64,000 nt of DNA from Deinandra increscens subsp. villosa (Eukaryota; Streptophyta; Magnoliopsida; Asterales; Asteraceae), in contig JBCNJP010000023.1 in assembly GCA_039602395.1 (NCBI GenBank), positions 32,223,061-32,287,060 on the forward strand, given 5' to 3'. The notes beneath the pieces are model-generated. The model saw only the letters and a list, made by a program, of their open reading frames with translations. It did no database searches and was not told the origin of the DNA. Both the position numbers and the translations under genes were made by a program. Numbering within the stretch: position 1 is the stretch's first letter; each line of letters opens with the position of its first letter. Shown here piece by piece: positions 1 to 8,645 of this stretch.

Positions 1-500
1 TCTATTGGATATTCCCATGTATTTAAACCCATTATCTAGTGAATTAAAATCATTCTGGTTGAATACAATTCTTTATACACTAATATTTAGTCACACAACC
101 TAATATATATATGTAGAAGACTATAACCTTAGGGAGAAGATTTCATCCGGATTGAGAGTAGATGAACAGAAACGGATGAAAATACATTATATTAAATTAA
201 AAATCAATTCATTACATAAAAGGGAAAAGAAGCGGCTGAAGACAAATCCCTCTTTGCTTTCTCACATGGTTGCTTTAACAAACACAATTACATACACATA
301 ATCCAAAGGGGGTATGATTCCATTAATACATTGATCTATAAAATTACAACTTTAAAACTACTAACTTAAAGGGAAAAGGAGCGGCTGAAGACAAATCCCT
401 CTTTGCTTCTCACATGGTGCTCTAGAGAGATTGTCTGAGAATCATCATATAACGGCTACTTGCTGCTTTCTCACATGCACTTGCTTCTGATCAACTGAAA
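1..500. other. Noncoding DNA with a 52-bp direct repeat
   Basis: I see no supported gene here. A segment of about 52 bp (GGGAAAAG...AGCGGCTGAAGACAAA... to CTCACATGG) occurs at about 219-270 and again at about 368-418 with a few differences. The string TAATATTTAGTCACACAACC near 84-103 recurs near 8142-8161 in the CACTA-like subterminal region, so the left edge may belong to the same repeat family. Confidence 0.5.
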
Positions 501-576
501 ATGGTGAAGAAGTGGCTGGAAGAAATCAGGTTCATGGGGCCAGAAGCGAGAGAAGCACCTGGACAATACAGGTGCT

Positions 577-650
577 GCAAACCACAACATGTGCCGGCCC
601 TTGCCGCTGACTTTACAAAATTATATAATAACTTAAAATATGCTCCCAGG
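577..650. repeat. Interspersed ~75-bp repeat, three copies
   Basis: A segment containing AAAATTATATAATAAC followed by TTAAAATATGCTCCCAGGAG is repeated imperfectly at about 1018-1087. A shorter piece (AATAACTTAAAATCTGCTCC) lies at about 7513-7545, on the far side of element A. All three copies sit in the sequence that hosts element A. Function is unknown. Confidence 0.5.
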
Positions 651-725
651 AGTTATGAAGCCGAAACCCTTGGTGTCGTTGAACCACTTAACGGTACCTG
701 ATTTCCTACCGCCTTCGTCCGCCAT
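648..725 (-). pseudogene. Cold-shock-domain protein fragment (first 26 codons)
   Basis: On the minus strand an ATG at 725-723 opens a frame with MADEGGRKSGTVKWFNDTKG followed by FGFITP. This is the beta1-beta2 part of a cold-shock domain, with the RNA-binding RNP1 core KGFGFITP, as found near the N terminus of plant CSP/GRP2-like RNA chaperones. Homology stops abruptly at about 648, with no RNP2, no glycine-rich tail and no CCHC knuckles, so only a 5' piece of the gene is present. The upstream reading frame looks like untranslated leader. It is probably a fragment captured by a transposon or left by a partial duplication. I am confident of the domain and confident that the gene is not functional here. 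Confidence 0.75.
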
Positions 726-1129
726 TTTCGTTTTCAGTTTGTCTGGGGCTGAGGGAATAGAAAATGGTGAAGAAGCATCTCTTTTGCTACATCTCCTACA
801 TCGTTCCCCTTCCACAATCCAACATCGTTATCCGGGCCATTTGAGTGATTGGTACCACCCAATGTTGCAACTAAAGTTAGTTCTATTATTAATAACAATA
901 ATAAATCATAATTTATCAAGCACGTTATAAATTAATCAAGGAATGAGTAAAAGAAAGAAAGGAGGGTAGTGAGATCAACTACCTTGTTCAAGTTTAGGGT
1001 TGCAACAAACAGGGCATGCAAACCTCATCATGGGCCCTTACTGCTGATTGTTATAAAATTATATAATAACATAAAATCTGCTCTCAGTAAAGCATTTGTA
1101 TGAACCATTAGAGACTCCTCGTCTCCATG
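726..1129. other. Noncoding flank of element A
   Basis: No coding signal beyond short random frames. The segment contains the second copy of the ~75-bp repeat (about 1018-1087) and ends with CCATG at 1125-1129, the left target-site duplication of element A. Confidence 0.5.
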
Positions 1130-1497
1130 TGTTAGAGCATATTTCTATGCTATGAGTGTCTCGTGTATTGTATCTATGTGAGCATGTCTTAAAGTGAGTT
1201 GTAGTGCCTATTTGGTTGGTGGCGTATCATATGGTCCGGCGGATCATATGGTCCGGCGTACTAGTTGGTACGCTGGGTGCTATGTTACTTACTATAAATA
1301 GGTACGTGTTAGAATGTGCAAGAGAGCTAACTAGAACACTTCTGTCATTCTACACTTTCTGTGTGTGTGTTCTAGAGAGAGAAACCAGAGAGTCTTCATT
1401 GTAATCTCAAGTGATTCAATACGAATTCTCTTATTTACATCTCGTGTTCGTTACTTTGTCAAGGCATGCAGTAGTATGATCGTTTCTCGTTTCTACA
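1130..1497 (+). repeat. Element A 5' LTR
   Basis: Begins TGTTAGAGCAT and ends TTTCTACA. A TATA box CTATAAATA lies at 1292-1300, preceded by two ATATGGTCCGGCG motifs. The start of the transcript would lie shortly downstream of the TATA box (inference). Confidence 0.95.
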
Positions 1498-1499
1498 AG

Positions 1500-1511
1500 T
1501 GGTATCAGAGC
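1500..1511 (+). promoter_or_regulatory. Element A primer-binding site
   Basis: TGGTATCAGAGC, two bases after the LTR end, complements the 3' end of initiator methionine tRNA. This is the usual primer of plant copia elements. Confidence 0.9.
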
Positions 1512-1730
1512 TATTGGTTGCTCTATTGCTGTGTTTTTGATCAATTTTCGGATTTTTAGAGAGAGAAAGTTTGGGTTTTCTTCATTTTTCATCAAATTTC
1601 CACAATTCCGAGTGTTTCAATAATGGAAAATGATTTCTGAGTGTTGCTGGAGTGTTTTCGCATCATACTAGAGCAATTTTCAGCTTCAAACGTCAAATTT
1701 CACGAAAATCAGTGAAATCAGCCTTGAAAT

Positions 1731-2000
1731 CAGCTGGTCCGCCGGATGAATTTCTGATCCGTCGGATGAGTTTTCTGGTCTGCTGATTGATCCGCCCGTG
1801 TATCTTCATCGAAGATCTGATCTGCTGATCTGGTCCGCGCAGGCAATCTTCATAATTCTGATCCGTGGCAGTTTCAGCGTACCAACTGATCCGCTAGTAT
1901 TATTCTGGTCCGCTAGTTCATCTGATCCGGAATCTGGTCCGCTAGTACAAATTTGATCCGCTTGATTGTTTTGATCCGGAACTGATCCGTTCATTTTGTT
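1731..2000 (+). repeat. Element A leader array of CTGATCCGC/CTGGTCCGC motifs
   Basis: About a dozen degenerate, irregularly spaced copies of CTGATCCGCTNG or CTGGTCCGC lie in the untranslated leader before gag. The same GGTCCGGCG/GGTACGCTGG-type core is found in the U3 part of the LTR. Confidence 0.75.
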
Positions 2001-2212
2001 TTGATACGCTGGCAGAATAGTGACCTTTACTAAAACTGACGTAACTTGCAAACCGTTTGGAGTTACGGAACCCAATACCAGCCAAAACGTTCGTCTTTCC
2101 GAGATCTAGGACTTGTACCGGCCAGTACCGTCTAGTTTTGACCCCCAAAATCCGCTTGGAAGACCTCCGTTTTTGAGTTTGAAGTTTTTGAAGTATCATT
2201 TTACGTTGGAAA

Positions 2213-3724
2213 ATGTCCGATTTTCAAGCGTTTGCAGCTATGCAAAGCACGGTACAAGCTATGCTCAATTTTGATAATGAAATAGGAACAAGTCAGAAAG
2301 TTCCCAAGTTGTTAAAATTGGAAGATTATCAAAATTGGAAGCAACGTTTTTCTGCATACATCAGCACAAATGATATTGATTTGTGGATTCCGATTCGAAC
2401 GCTGTATATGCGTCCAACTGACAATGGAGAATATAAAGAGATTCAAGATTTTGATAAGGATGAAAGAAGAAGTTATGAACTTGAACAAAAAGTTTATGGT
2501 TATCTTACCATGGCTTTACCTACTGAATTGTTACATCAATTCAGTACTTGCAAGAAGGCTAAACAGTTATGGGATGCTTTATCTGTTCGATGTGAAGGAA
2601 ATGATCAGTATAAGAAGAGTCGAAGGAAAGTGTTGAACAAAGAATTTGAAAATTTTCAACAATACGACAAAGAAAATATTTCTGCTCTTGTTTCAAGATT
2701 TTCACATCTAATTAGTGAGATGAAAGTAGTCAAAATTAAAAAGACCGAGGAAGAATTGAAAGAGAAATTGATAGAAGCATTACCAGAGAAATGGGAAAAT
2801 TATGTGTTGTTGATTACTCATGACAAAGACTATTCCACATTATCATTTCATGATTTGACAGGAAAGCTTCATGCTCGAGAAATGGAAATGATGAATTCAA
2901 ACAAGTCCACTGCTCAATTACAAAATCCTGAGTTATATCATGGACAAAATTCTGCAAGTATCAATGCAAAGTCTAAATCATTTGGTTATGATACATCAAA
3001 TCAACCTCAAACAGCATTTGTTGCTGATCATGGATCGGGAAAGTATGAGAGTTCATCAAGGGGGTGCAGTTTTACTACTCCTGATAGATCGTCTGCTAGT
3101 TCGATTAATGGGAAGTCAGCTGAAGATTTAGTTGCGTTGTTATCTGGATTCATATCATCTTCTTCGGGAGATATATTTAGTCAAATTGGTAAAACTTGTC
3201 TATATAGAGAGGATTTAGATCATATGGATGAAGATCAGTTGAACAAATTAGATTTGGAGTGGCAGTTTGCTATGCTAACTGAAAGAGGTAGAAGGTTTAT
3301 TAAGAAACATGGAACGGCATCTATTTTTCAAGGAGACAAACTTGGTTTAAATAAGTCACAGATCAAATGTTTCAAATGTTCCAAATATGGTCATTTTGCT
3401 CGTGAGTGTCCCGAAAAAGAAAAGGTGGTTCAAACAGCGAATAAAACTACTTCACCTCAAATTGCTTTGACTGCTATTTCTTCTGCATCAAAAGAACAAA
3501 CATCGAATGAAGGTTATTATTGGGCTGCTGATTTTCCTGATGAGTCTTGTTTTGTTGCTCAGATTGTTCACAGTGATGACGAAGAAGAGATAACAGATTC
3601 TGATTCAGATGTTAGTAGTTCTGAAAATAGTGGTTATGAATCTGTCTGTGAGTTTTGTTCTCAAAAAGATAAAATGATTCAAGTTTTAGTTAAGGAAAAA
3701 GAAGATTTGGTTGCTGATAGATAA
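2213..3724 (+). CDS. Element A Gag-like ORF, N-terminal half
   Basis: 503 codons from an ATG at 2213 to TAA at 3722-3724. Residues about 25-260 look like a plant copia Gag/UBN2-type domain: W-K-Q-R-F near residue 42, an LWDALSVRCEG block, then YKKSRRKVL and a RFSHLISEM segment. A CCHC zinc knuckle CFKCSKYGHFAREC is at residues 386-399. The C-terminal part is acidic and serine-rich and leads into a coiled coil. The frame stays open after the stop in the next half. Gag would form the virus-like particle and bind element RNA in the cytoplasm. Homologues are in elements B, C and F. The start is supported because the B and C gags align with it codon for codon. Confidence 0.85.
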   Translation: MSDFQAFAAMQSTVQAMLNFDNEIGTSQKVPKLLKLEDYQNWKQRFSAYISTNDIDLWIPIRTLYMRPTDNGEYKEIQDFDKDERRSYELEQKVYGYLTMALPTELLHQFSTCKKAKQLWDALSVRCEGNDQYKKSRRKVLNKEFENFQQYDKENISALVSRFSHLISEMKVVKIKKTEEELKEKLIEALPEKWENYVLLITHDKDYSTLSFHDLTGKLHAREMEMMNSNKSTAQLQNPELYHGQNSASINAKSKSFGYDTSNQPQTAFVADHGSGKYESSSRGCSFTTPDRSSASSINGKSAEDLVALLSGFISSSSGDIFSQIGKTCLYREDLDHMDEDQLNKLDLEWQFAMLTERGRRFIKKHGTASIFQGDKLGLNKSQIKCFKCSKYGHFARECPEKEKVVQTANKTTSPQIALTAISSASKEQTSNEGYYWAADFPDESCFVAQIVHSDDEEEITDSDSDVSSSENSGYESVCEFCSQKDKMIQVLVKEKEDLVADR

Positions 3725-5440
3725 AAGTTGGAAGGTATGATCCAAGAGTTAGAATCTCAAAAAGAAAAGTTTTCAGTTTTTCAGACAGAGTTAATTGAAA
3801 AAGAGTTGCAGTTTCAAGGTGTTGAGCAGGAATTTGAAAAGAAATTTACAAAATTATCCGCAGAAAATGATGAATTAGTTCAAGAAGTGAAGAAATGGAA
3901 AGATGAAGCTGAGGATACTGCAAAAGATTTTCAAAATCTTTTTGATAAATCAAAGTCCAGACTTGATACACTTACTCAACTTTCTGGTGATCAAGCTACT
4001 AAGATTCAATCTTATCAGACTGATATGGAAAAGTTACTTGATGAGAAGAGGGAGTTGGTTAGAGTGAACAAGTTGCAAAATGCAAATTTGGATATTCAGA
4101 AAAGAAATGAAGATAAACTCGAGAAGGAATTGGTGGCCGGATTAGATGAGTTAAGATTGCAAAAGTATGAAACTAACAAAGTGGCAAAGAAGCTCATTGC
4201 AACAGAAAAAGAGTTGGCTGAAGCTCATCAAAGAATTTCTGAATTAAAGATTGAAGTAATTGATTCAAAACGTCTTTTGAACAATGTTACTAACTCACAA
4301 TCTTTTACAAGTTTTCTGGCCAAAGATGAAAATTTTGAGAAGATGTTTAACAAGACAGTCTCGCCACCAGGAAGTCTCAAAGAAGGCGTTCATGATTTGA
4401 AAGACAAGGCTGAGATTGGTGATTATTCTGGGTTTGTTGGTTCCAAATCTGTTGAAGAAAAGCAAAAGGAAAAAGACAAAAGTACTGAAGCTTCTGAAGC
4501 TCAAAAGGTTGTGTCTGGGTCTTCGTCTTCAAAAGCTGACATTGATGAAACGATTATCAATGCTCTAAAAGATCTCAAGAAAGTTAAAGCTGAATTTTCT
4601 CGTCTTGCAAAGAACGGGCATAAATCATCTGATTCAGATGAGAAGGTTTCTGGAAAATATACAGGTTTGGGATTTCAAAAGAAACAGGTTAATGTGAATG
4701 TTTCAAAGGTTCAACAGCAACAGAATTTGAAGAAAGTTAATCTGAAGCAAGTAAAGAAAGAAGTTTTTAAAGCTGACAAAGTTCAACCCGAGAGGTTCTA
4801 CAAACTCAAGGGTTCGGAACAAATATTTTCTGATAAAGAATTCCCGCTACATTGCGTAGATGCTCGGAAAGTTGCTGAAGTTTTTGTGAAGAATGTTGAT
4901 TCAAAGACCAAGAAGCAACAAGGTGCTAAATATTCTTCTGGAGGATCCAATTCTACTCCAAAGAGCCCGACATCCAAATGGGTTCATGATCATCGATTTC
5001 AGGTATATGATAATTTTTATGATCATTTTGGAGATGAATATGTTTGTGAAGCTATGCAGGTTCCAAAGAAAAGAAACATAAACAATCGTTTGTGTTACAT
5101 TTGCCGACAAAAAGGGCATATGGCACAAGATTGTCCGGTTTCTGCTGCTTCTAGTTCAAGAAAACCATTTGTTGGTAAAGCTGCCAAACAACGATTCATT
5201 GATGAAAATGGCAGAGTATTTGATGAATACCCACAACCTACATTTTTCAAAACTCAAGGAAGATTTATTCCTCATTTTCAAAATGTTCCATATGTAGGTT
5301 GTTCGTCACAATCGACTGTAACCGGTTCATCAGATACTGATTTACCAAAACAACAACACTGGAAACCTAAAGTGGTTTCAAAAGGAAATCAAGATACTGG
5401 TCGACCAGAAGCAATTCGCTTCGGGTCATTTATAAACTGA
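3725..5440 (+). CDS. Element A Gag-like ORF, C-terminal half (in frame after one TAA)
   Basis: This is the same reading frame as the upstream half, separated only by TAA at 3722-3724, and it has no ATG of its own at the junction. It begins with a long coiled coil (about 3730-4290, heptads rich in E, K and L). Lysine- and serine-rich segments follow, then a second CCHC knuckle CYICRQKGHMAQDC starting at 5093 (residue 961 counted through the stop), and the C-terminal signature DTGRPEAIRFGSF. B and F end with close variants of that tail. Either the two halves are a broken single protein, or the second half depends on stop readthrough. Having two zinc knuckles in one Gag is shared with B, and with E in a different form. 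Confidence 0.8.
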   Translation, partial: KLEGMIQELESQKEKFSVFQTELIEKELQFQGVEQEFEKKFTKLSAENDELVQEVKKWKDEAEDTAKDFQNLFDKSKSRLDTLTQLSGDQATKIQSYQTDMEKLLDEKRELVRVNKLQNANLDIQKRNEDKLEKELVAGLDELRLQKYETNKVAKKLIATEKELAEAHQRISELKIEVIDSKRLLNNVTNSQSFTSFLAKDENFEKMFNKTVSPPGSLKEGVHDLKDKAEIGDYSGFVGSKSVEEKQKEKDKSTEASEAQKVVSGSSSSKADIDETIINALKDLKKVKAEFSRLAKNGHKSSDSDEKVSGKYTGLGFQKKQVNVNVSKVQQQQNLKKVNLKQVKKEVFKADKVQPERFYKLKGSEQIFSDKEFPLHCVDARKVAEVFVKNVDSKTKKQQGAKYSSGGSNSTPKSPTSKWVHDHRFQVYDNFYDHFGDEYVCEAMQVPKKRNINNRLCYICRQKGHMAQDCPVSAASSSRKPFVGKAAKQRFIDENGRVFDEYPQPTFFKTQGRFIPHFQNVPYVGCSSQSTVTGSSDTDLPKQQHWKPKVVSKGNQDTGRPEAIRFGSFIN

Positions 5441-5639
5441 TGTGTTTGACCAGTGTGCAGGTACTTCTAGAAGACCTATCGGTGATTGAAAAGTTGCTGA
5501 TGGAGGAGTATTCTGCTAATTTAACTTAAATTACATGTGATATCAAATTTCAAAACTGAAATTTTTCTGAAATCTAAACCTGAAAGGTATCCATGTCGAA
5601 AGGTCAATTTTCTTTCGTTTTACATTCCGTATGTAGTTT

Positions 5640-5738
5640 AGGGGGAGAAAATTGAAAAATAAAAAATAGCGTCTTTGTGTTTTGTTTGTATTAAAATGAA
5701 AATCCAAAAATAGAGTTTTCATTTTAAGGGGGAGAAAA
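5640..5738 (+). promoter_or_regulatory. Extra polypurine tracts downstream of gag (element A)
   Basis: AGGGGGAGAAAA at about 5640-5651 and AAGGGGGAGAAAA at 5726-5738 repeat the purine tract that also abuts the 3' LTR. Multiple polypurine-tract copies upstream of the 3' LTR are reported as a Sirevirus hallmark (established knowledge). Confidence 0.7.
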
Positions 5739-6093
5739 ACAGAAAATACAAAAACATTGAAAAATAGAAAAATACAAAAACATTGAAAAATGAGAAATTG
5801 TATCCAACATGATTGGGAAATGATGGTACATTGGCTTACGTGTCTGACTCGTGGATAAATTAGATGAAAAAGCCATAAGATCATTGCTCGATGTGCTTGG
5901 TAGGCTCGGCATTAAATCAGAAAGTATACAGATGTGATAAACACATTAAATACTAATGCTTGACCAAGTGGACAACATCTTGATGCATGTCTCATGATAT
6001 CAAGAAAAATATGTGAAAAAGAAAATGAGAAGTCACTGTGTATACATGTGTTCATTTTGCAAAGATTTAAACTTGTTTGATTTTCTTTATTTT

Positions 6094-6332
6094 GTCAAAC
6101 GATCGGACTTTCTTTGCGTATCGAAAGATCGACCTGATTGTTGTTCGTTTGACGTTCTGCTTTATTTTCTTTGGTGTTTCGTATAACTCATCGGACTTTC
6201 TCTGCGTGTACGGGAGTACCGACCTGATTGTTGTTGAGTTATACAATTTCAACTTGTTTTATTTTCTTATTTTGTTAAATCCGAGGCCTTATCTGCGTAT
6301 CGAAAGATCGACCTTAAGGTAGACGATTTAAC
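6094..6332 (+). other. Triple structured stem-loop array (element A)
   Basis: Three consecutive stem-loops share one plan with different outer stems. Hairpin 1 is 6094-6153 (GTCAAACGA with TCGTTTGAC). Hairpin 2 is 6181-6244 (GTATAACTCA with TGAGTTATAC). Hairpin 3 is 6274-6332 (GTTAAATC with GATTTAAC). In 1 and 2 a middle stem ATCGG/CC(T)GAT encloses ACTTTCTTTGCGT or ACTTTCTCTGCGT and a small apical hairpin with a GNRA-like loop: ATC-GAAA-GAT, then GTAC-GGGA-GTAC, and ATC-GAAA-GAT again in 3. Equivalent arrays occur in B, C and F. The role is unknown; RNA packaging, dimerisation or export are possibilities. Confidence 0.8.
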
Positions 6333-7120
6333 GTTCTTATTTCTTTTTGCATGGAACACAGTTGACTGAATCATGAATACAATCATTATGTGATTAAATC
6401 ACAAATGAAATCACAAAGTGTGATATAAAAAGCAAAAACATATCTGAGTATGTCTGATAGTGTGAGGTACACTGGTCAAAGCAAACTTAATCAATACAAT
6501 AACATATCCAGATGTTATGAGTATGATTGTGCCTGAGTTTAATATGGACAAATTATACCGGTAATCGACATGACTTGTGTGCTGAAGTAATTGAAATTGA
6601 AGTGTAGTTCAGCATGTTATGACCAATATGATCCCAAGTTGTGATCTTTCTTGCAAAAGACAAAAATAGTGTCTGATTCAGTATTGCATTTATGTTTCAT
6701 AACTGAAAAGTTCAAAAAGATTTTCGGTGTGTTTTGATGTAAAGTTTCAAAAAGCCAAAAAGATTTTGTTTCTTATTTGTTTTCGACTGATCGATATGTG
6801 ATACGAAATCAAATTTCAAATCTATATCTTGGATTCTCAAAGAGAAGTTTTGTATCAAGATTAAATTAATTTTTTCAAAAGAAAAAGGAAAGCCGCGTTT
6901 CTGTCTTCTGAAATTGCAGGTTTGTGTGTCAAGACTCAAGCATGGTGAGACGGGGAGTATGAAGTATCTTTCACAAGTGGATCTTGAAGTGCAAAGATAA
7001 TTAAAGTGTGATCCAGCCATGCAAGCTCTATTTCTGACAAGATTTCAAGTCAAAGATCGGAGGCACCAATGTTGAAGATTGAAGACTGTAGTTTAGTTAG
7101 AGAATAGATACACTACACGT

Positions 7121-7132
7121 TAAGGGGGAGTT
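7121..7132 (+). promoter_or_regulatory. Element A polypurine tract
   Basis: TAAGGGGGAGTT directly precedes the 3' LTR. It would prime plus-strand DNA synthesis. Confidence 0.9.
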
Positions 7133-7501
7133 TGTTAGAGCATATTTCTATGCTATGAGTGTCTCGTGTATTGTATCTATGTGAGCATGTCTTAAAGTGA
7201 GTTGTAGTGCCTATTTGGTTGGTGGCGTATCATATGGTCCGGCGGATCATATGGTCCGACGTACTAGTTGGTACGCTGGGTGCTATGTTACTTACTATAA
7301 ATAGGTACGTGTTAGAATGTGCAAGAGAGCTAACTAGAACACTTCTGTCATTCTACACTTTCTGTGTGTGTGTTCTAGAGAGAGAAACCAGAGAGTCTTC
7401 ATTGTAATCTCAAGTGATTCAATACGAATTCTCTTATTTACATCTCGTGTTCGTTACTTTGATCAAGGCATGCAGTAGTAAGATCGTTTCTCGTTTCTAC
7501 A
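7133..7501 (+). repeat. Element A 3' LTR
   Basis: 369 bp, nearly identical to the 5' copy. By eye the differences are CCGGCGT/CCGACGT, one extra base near TTTGATCAAGG and one substitution near the end. The TATA box CTATAAATA is kept at 7295-7303. It is followed by the duplication CCATG at 7502-7506. Confidence 0.95.
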
Positions 7502-7869
7502 CCATGGTTTCCACAATAACTTAAAATCTGCTCCCAGGAGATACAGAGCGCAATCTTTCCCTGCATAAGAAAAAATTACCAAATCTGAGACGAAAATTTC
7601 AATCGAACTTCAGTGGTGAAGATGATAACTTACCGTTTTCCACATACGGATGACACCAATTCCATATTTTTTCCGGCGATGATGGACGAAAAATAGAGAG
7701 AGAGAGACTGGGAGAAAAGGGGCATGGTGGAGATGATGATGAAAACTGATACAGAGATAAGTATATATCGATAATCGAGGGGCGTGGTAGATGGAGATTA
7801 GACCGATTAGACCGATAAAGTAAATGAAATAATCATGATTACAAGCGCCGTCGACTGTTTGTCTTCTTT

Positions 7870-8645
7870 TAGCCACCTAAAATTAATATACCGTGACCAT
7901 TTGTCATAATTTGTCACGCAACCAATGTTTAATATGAGTGGCCATATCACAAGATAATAAAAAATGATAAACATATAAACACAAATCTTCTCTTTTTCGT
8001 CACGCGTTTAATATTACCGTGACCATAAAATAGATTTTTGTCACTCACAACCTACCATTTAGTCACGGTTAATATATGTGGCCATAGGTAATAGATTTTT
8101 GTCACTCACAACCTACCGTGACAATTAGTCATCTAATATTTAGTCACACAACCTAATAACAGTGGCCATATGTACTAGCTTTTAGCCACATAACTAAGTA
8201 AAAAGCGTGGCCATTGCTCACATTTAGCCACACATAATATATACTTAATAGTTTTGTTTTCTTTTAATGTACTAAGTAATAAAATCTACTCTTTCGTCAC
8301 ACAACATTATTTAAGCGTGGCCATACATTCCTTTTTGGTCACACGAATAAAAAATCATAAAAATTATGTCGCCGTTTGGTGCATTTCGCCACTCTTTTTT
8401 AAGTGTGACAAATAAGTGCCACATGTTTTTGTAAAACAGTGGCTAAAGCCACTGCAACTGATTGTTGTTGTCACATAAACAAAAAAATACGTGGCTAAAA
8501 GGGTCCAAAGGCTATATATTTGGCCACGGGTACAAAATATATGTGGCTAAAACGAGAATTTCTTACCTTTGGCCACGTTTTTTTACAGAACAGTGGCTAT
8601 GCGATATCAAAAAAACCGTGACCAAAGCCACTTTTTGACGTAGTG
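7870..8645. mobile_element. CACTA-like transposon right terminus with subterminal repeats
   Basis: The plus strand ends ...CCACTTTTTGACGTAGTG at 8645, which read inward is CACTACGTCAAAAAGTGG, a CACTA-type terminus. To its left, many copies of GTGGCCA, GTGGCTA and TTGGTCACG-like motifs in both orientations fill about 7870-8640, as expected of En/Spm subterminal repeats. No transposase frame is visible and no left terminus was found in 1-1129, so the element may extend beyond the window, with A inserted in it. Confidence 0.5.

Larger units (their letters stand above)
1130..7501 (+). mobile_element. Element A: young gag-only (nonautonomous) Sirevirus-like LTR retrotransposon
   Basis: This is a complete 6.37-kb element. 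Its LTRs are 368 and 369 bp, start TGTTAG and end CTACA, and are flanked by exact 5-bp duplications CCATG (1125-1129 and 7502-7506). The primer site TGGTATCAGAGC complements initiator tRNA-Met, and the polypurine tract AAGGGGGAGTT abuts the 3' LTR. The interior has a repeat-rich leader, one long Gag-like frame with two CCHC knuckles, and about 1.7 kb of 3' noncoding sequence with extra polypurine tracts and three structured hairpins. No protease, integrase, RT or RNase H can be found. By eye the LTRs differ by two substitutions and one 1-base indel, making this the youngest insertion in the window. Movement would need enzymes supplied in trans (TR-GAG-type behaviour, inference). Confidence 0.95.

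Noticed and set aside
501..701. 66-codon plus-strand frame
   Set aside because: Overlaps the cold-shock fragment on the other strand and the ~75-bp repeat; no recognisable domain.
1204..1404. 66-codon frame repeated at 7207-7407
   Set aside because: Both lie wholly within the LTRs of element A and overlap the TATA box; no homology recognised.
1500..1511. tRNA gene at the TGGTATCAGAGC sites
   Set aside because: Only the short complement of the initiator tRNA 3' end is present; these are primer-binding sites.
6094..6332. Hammerhead or other self-cleaving ribozyme
   Set aside because: CTGATTGTTG and GAAA are present, but the CTGANGA core and the required stem arrangement are not.
7610..7876. 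88-codon minus-strand frame
   Set aside because: Low-complexity His/Tyr/Leu-rich translation of AT-rich DNA; no domain or neighbour support.
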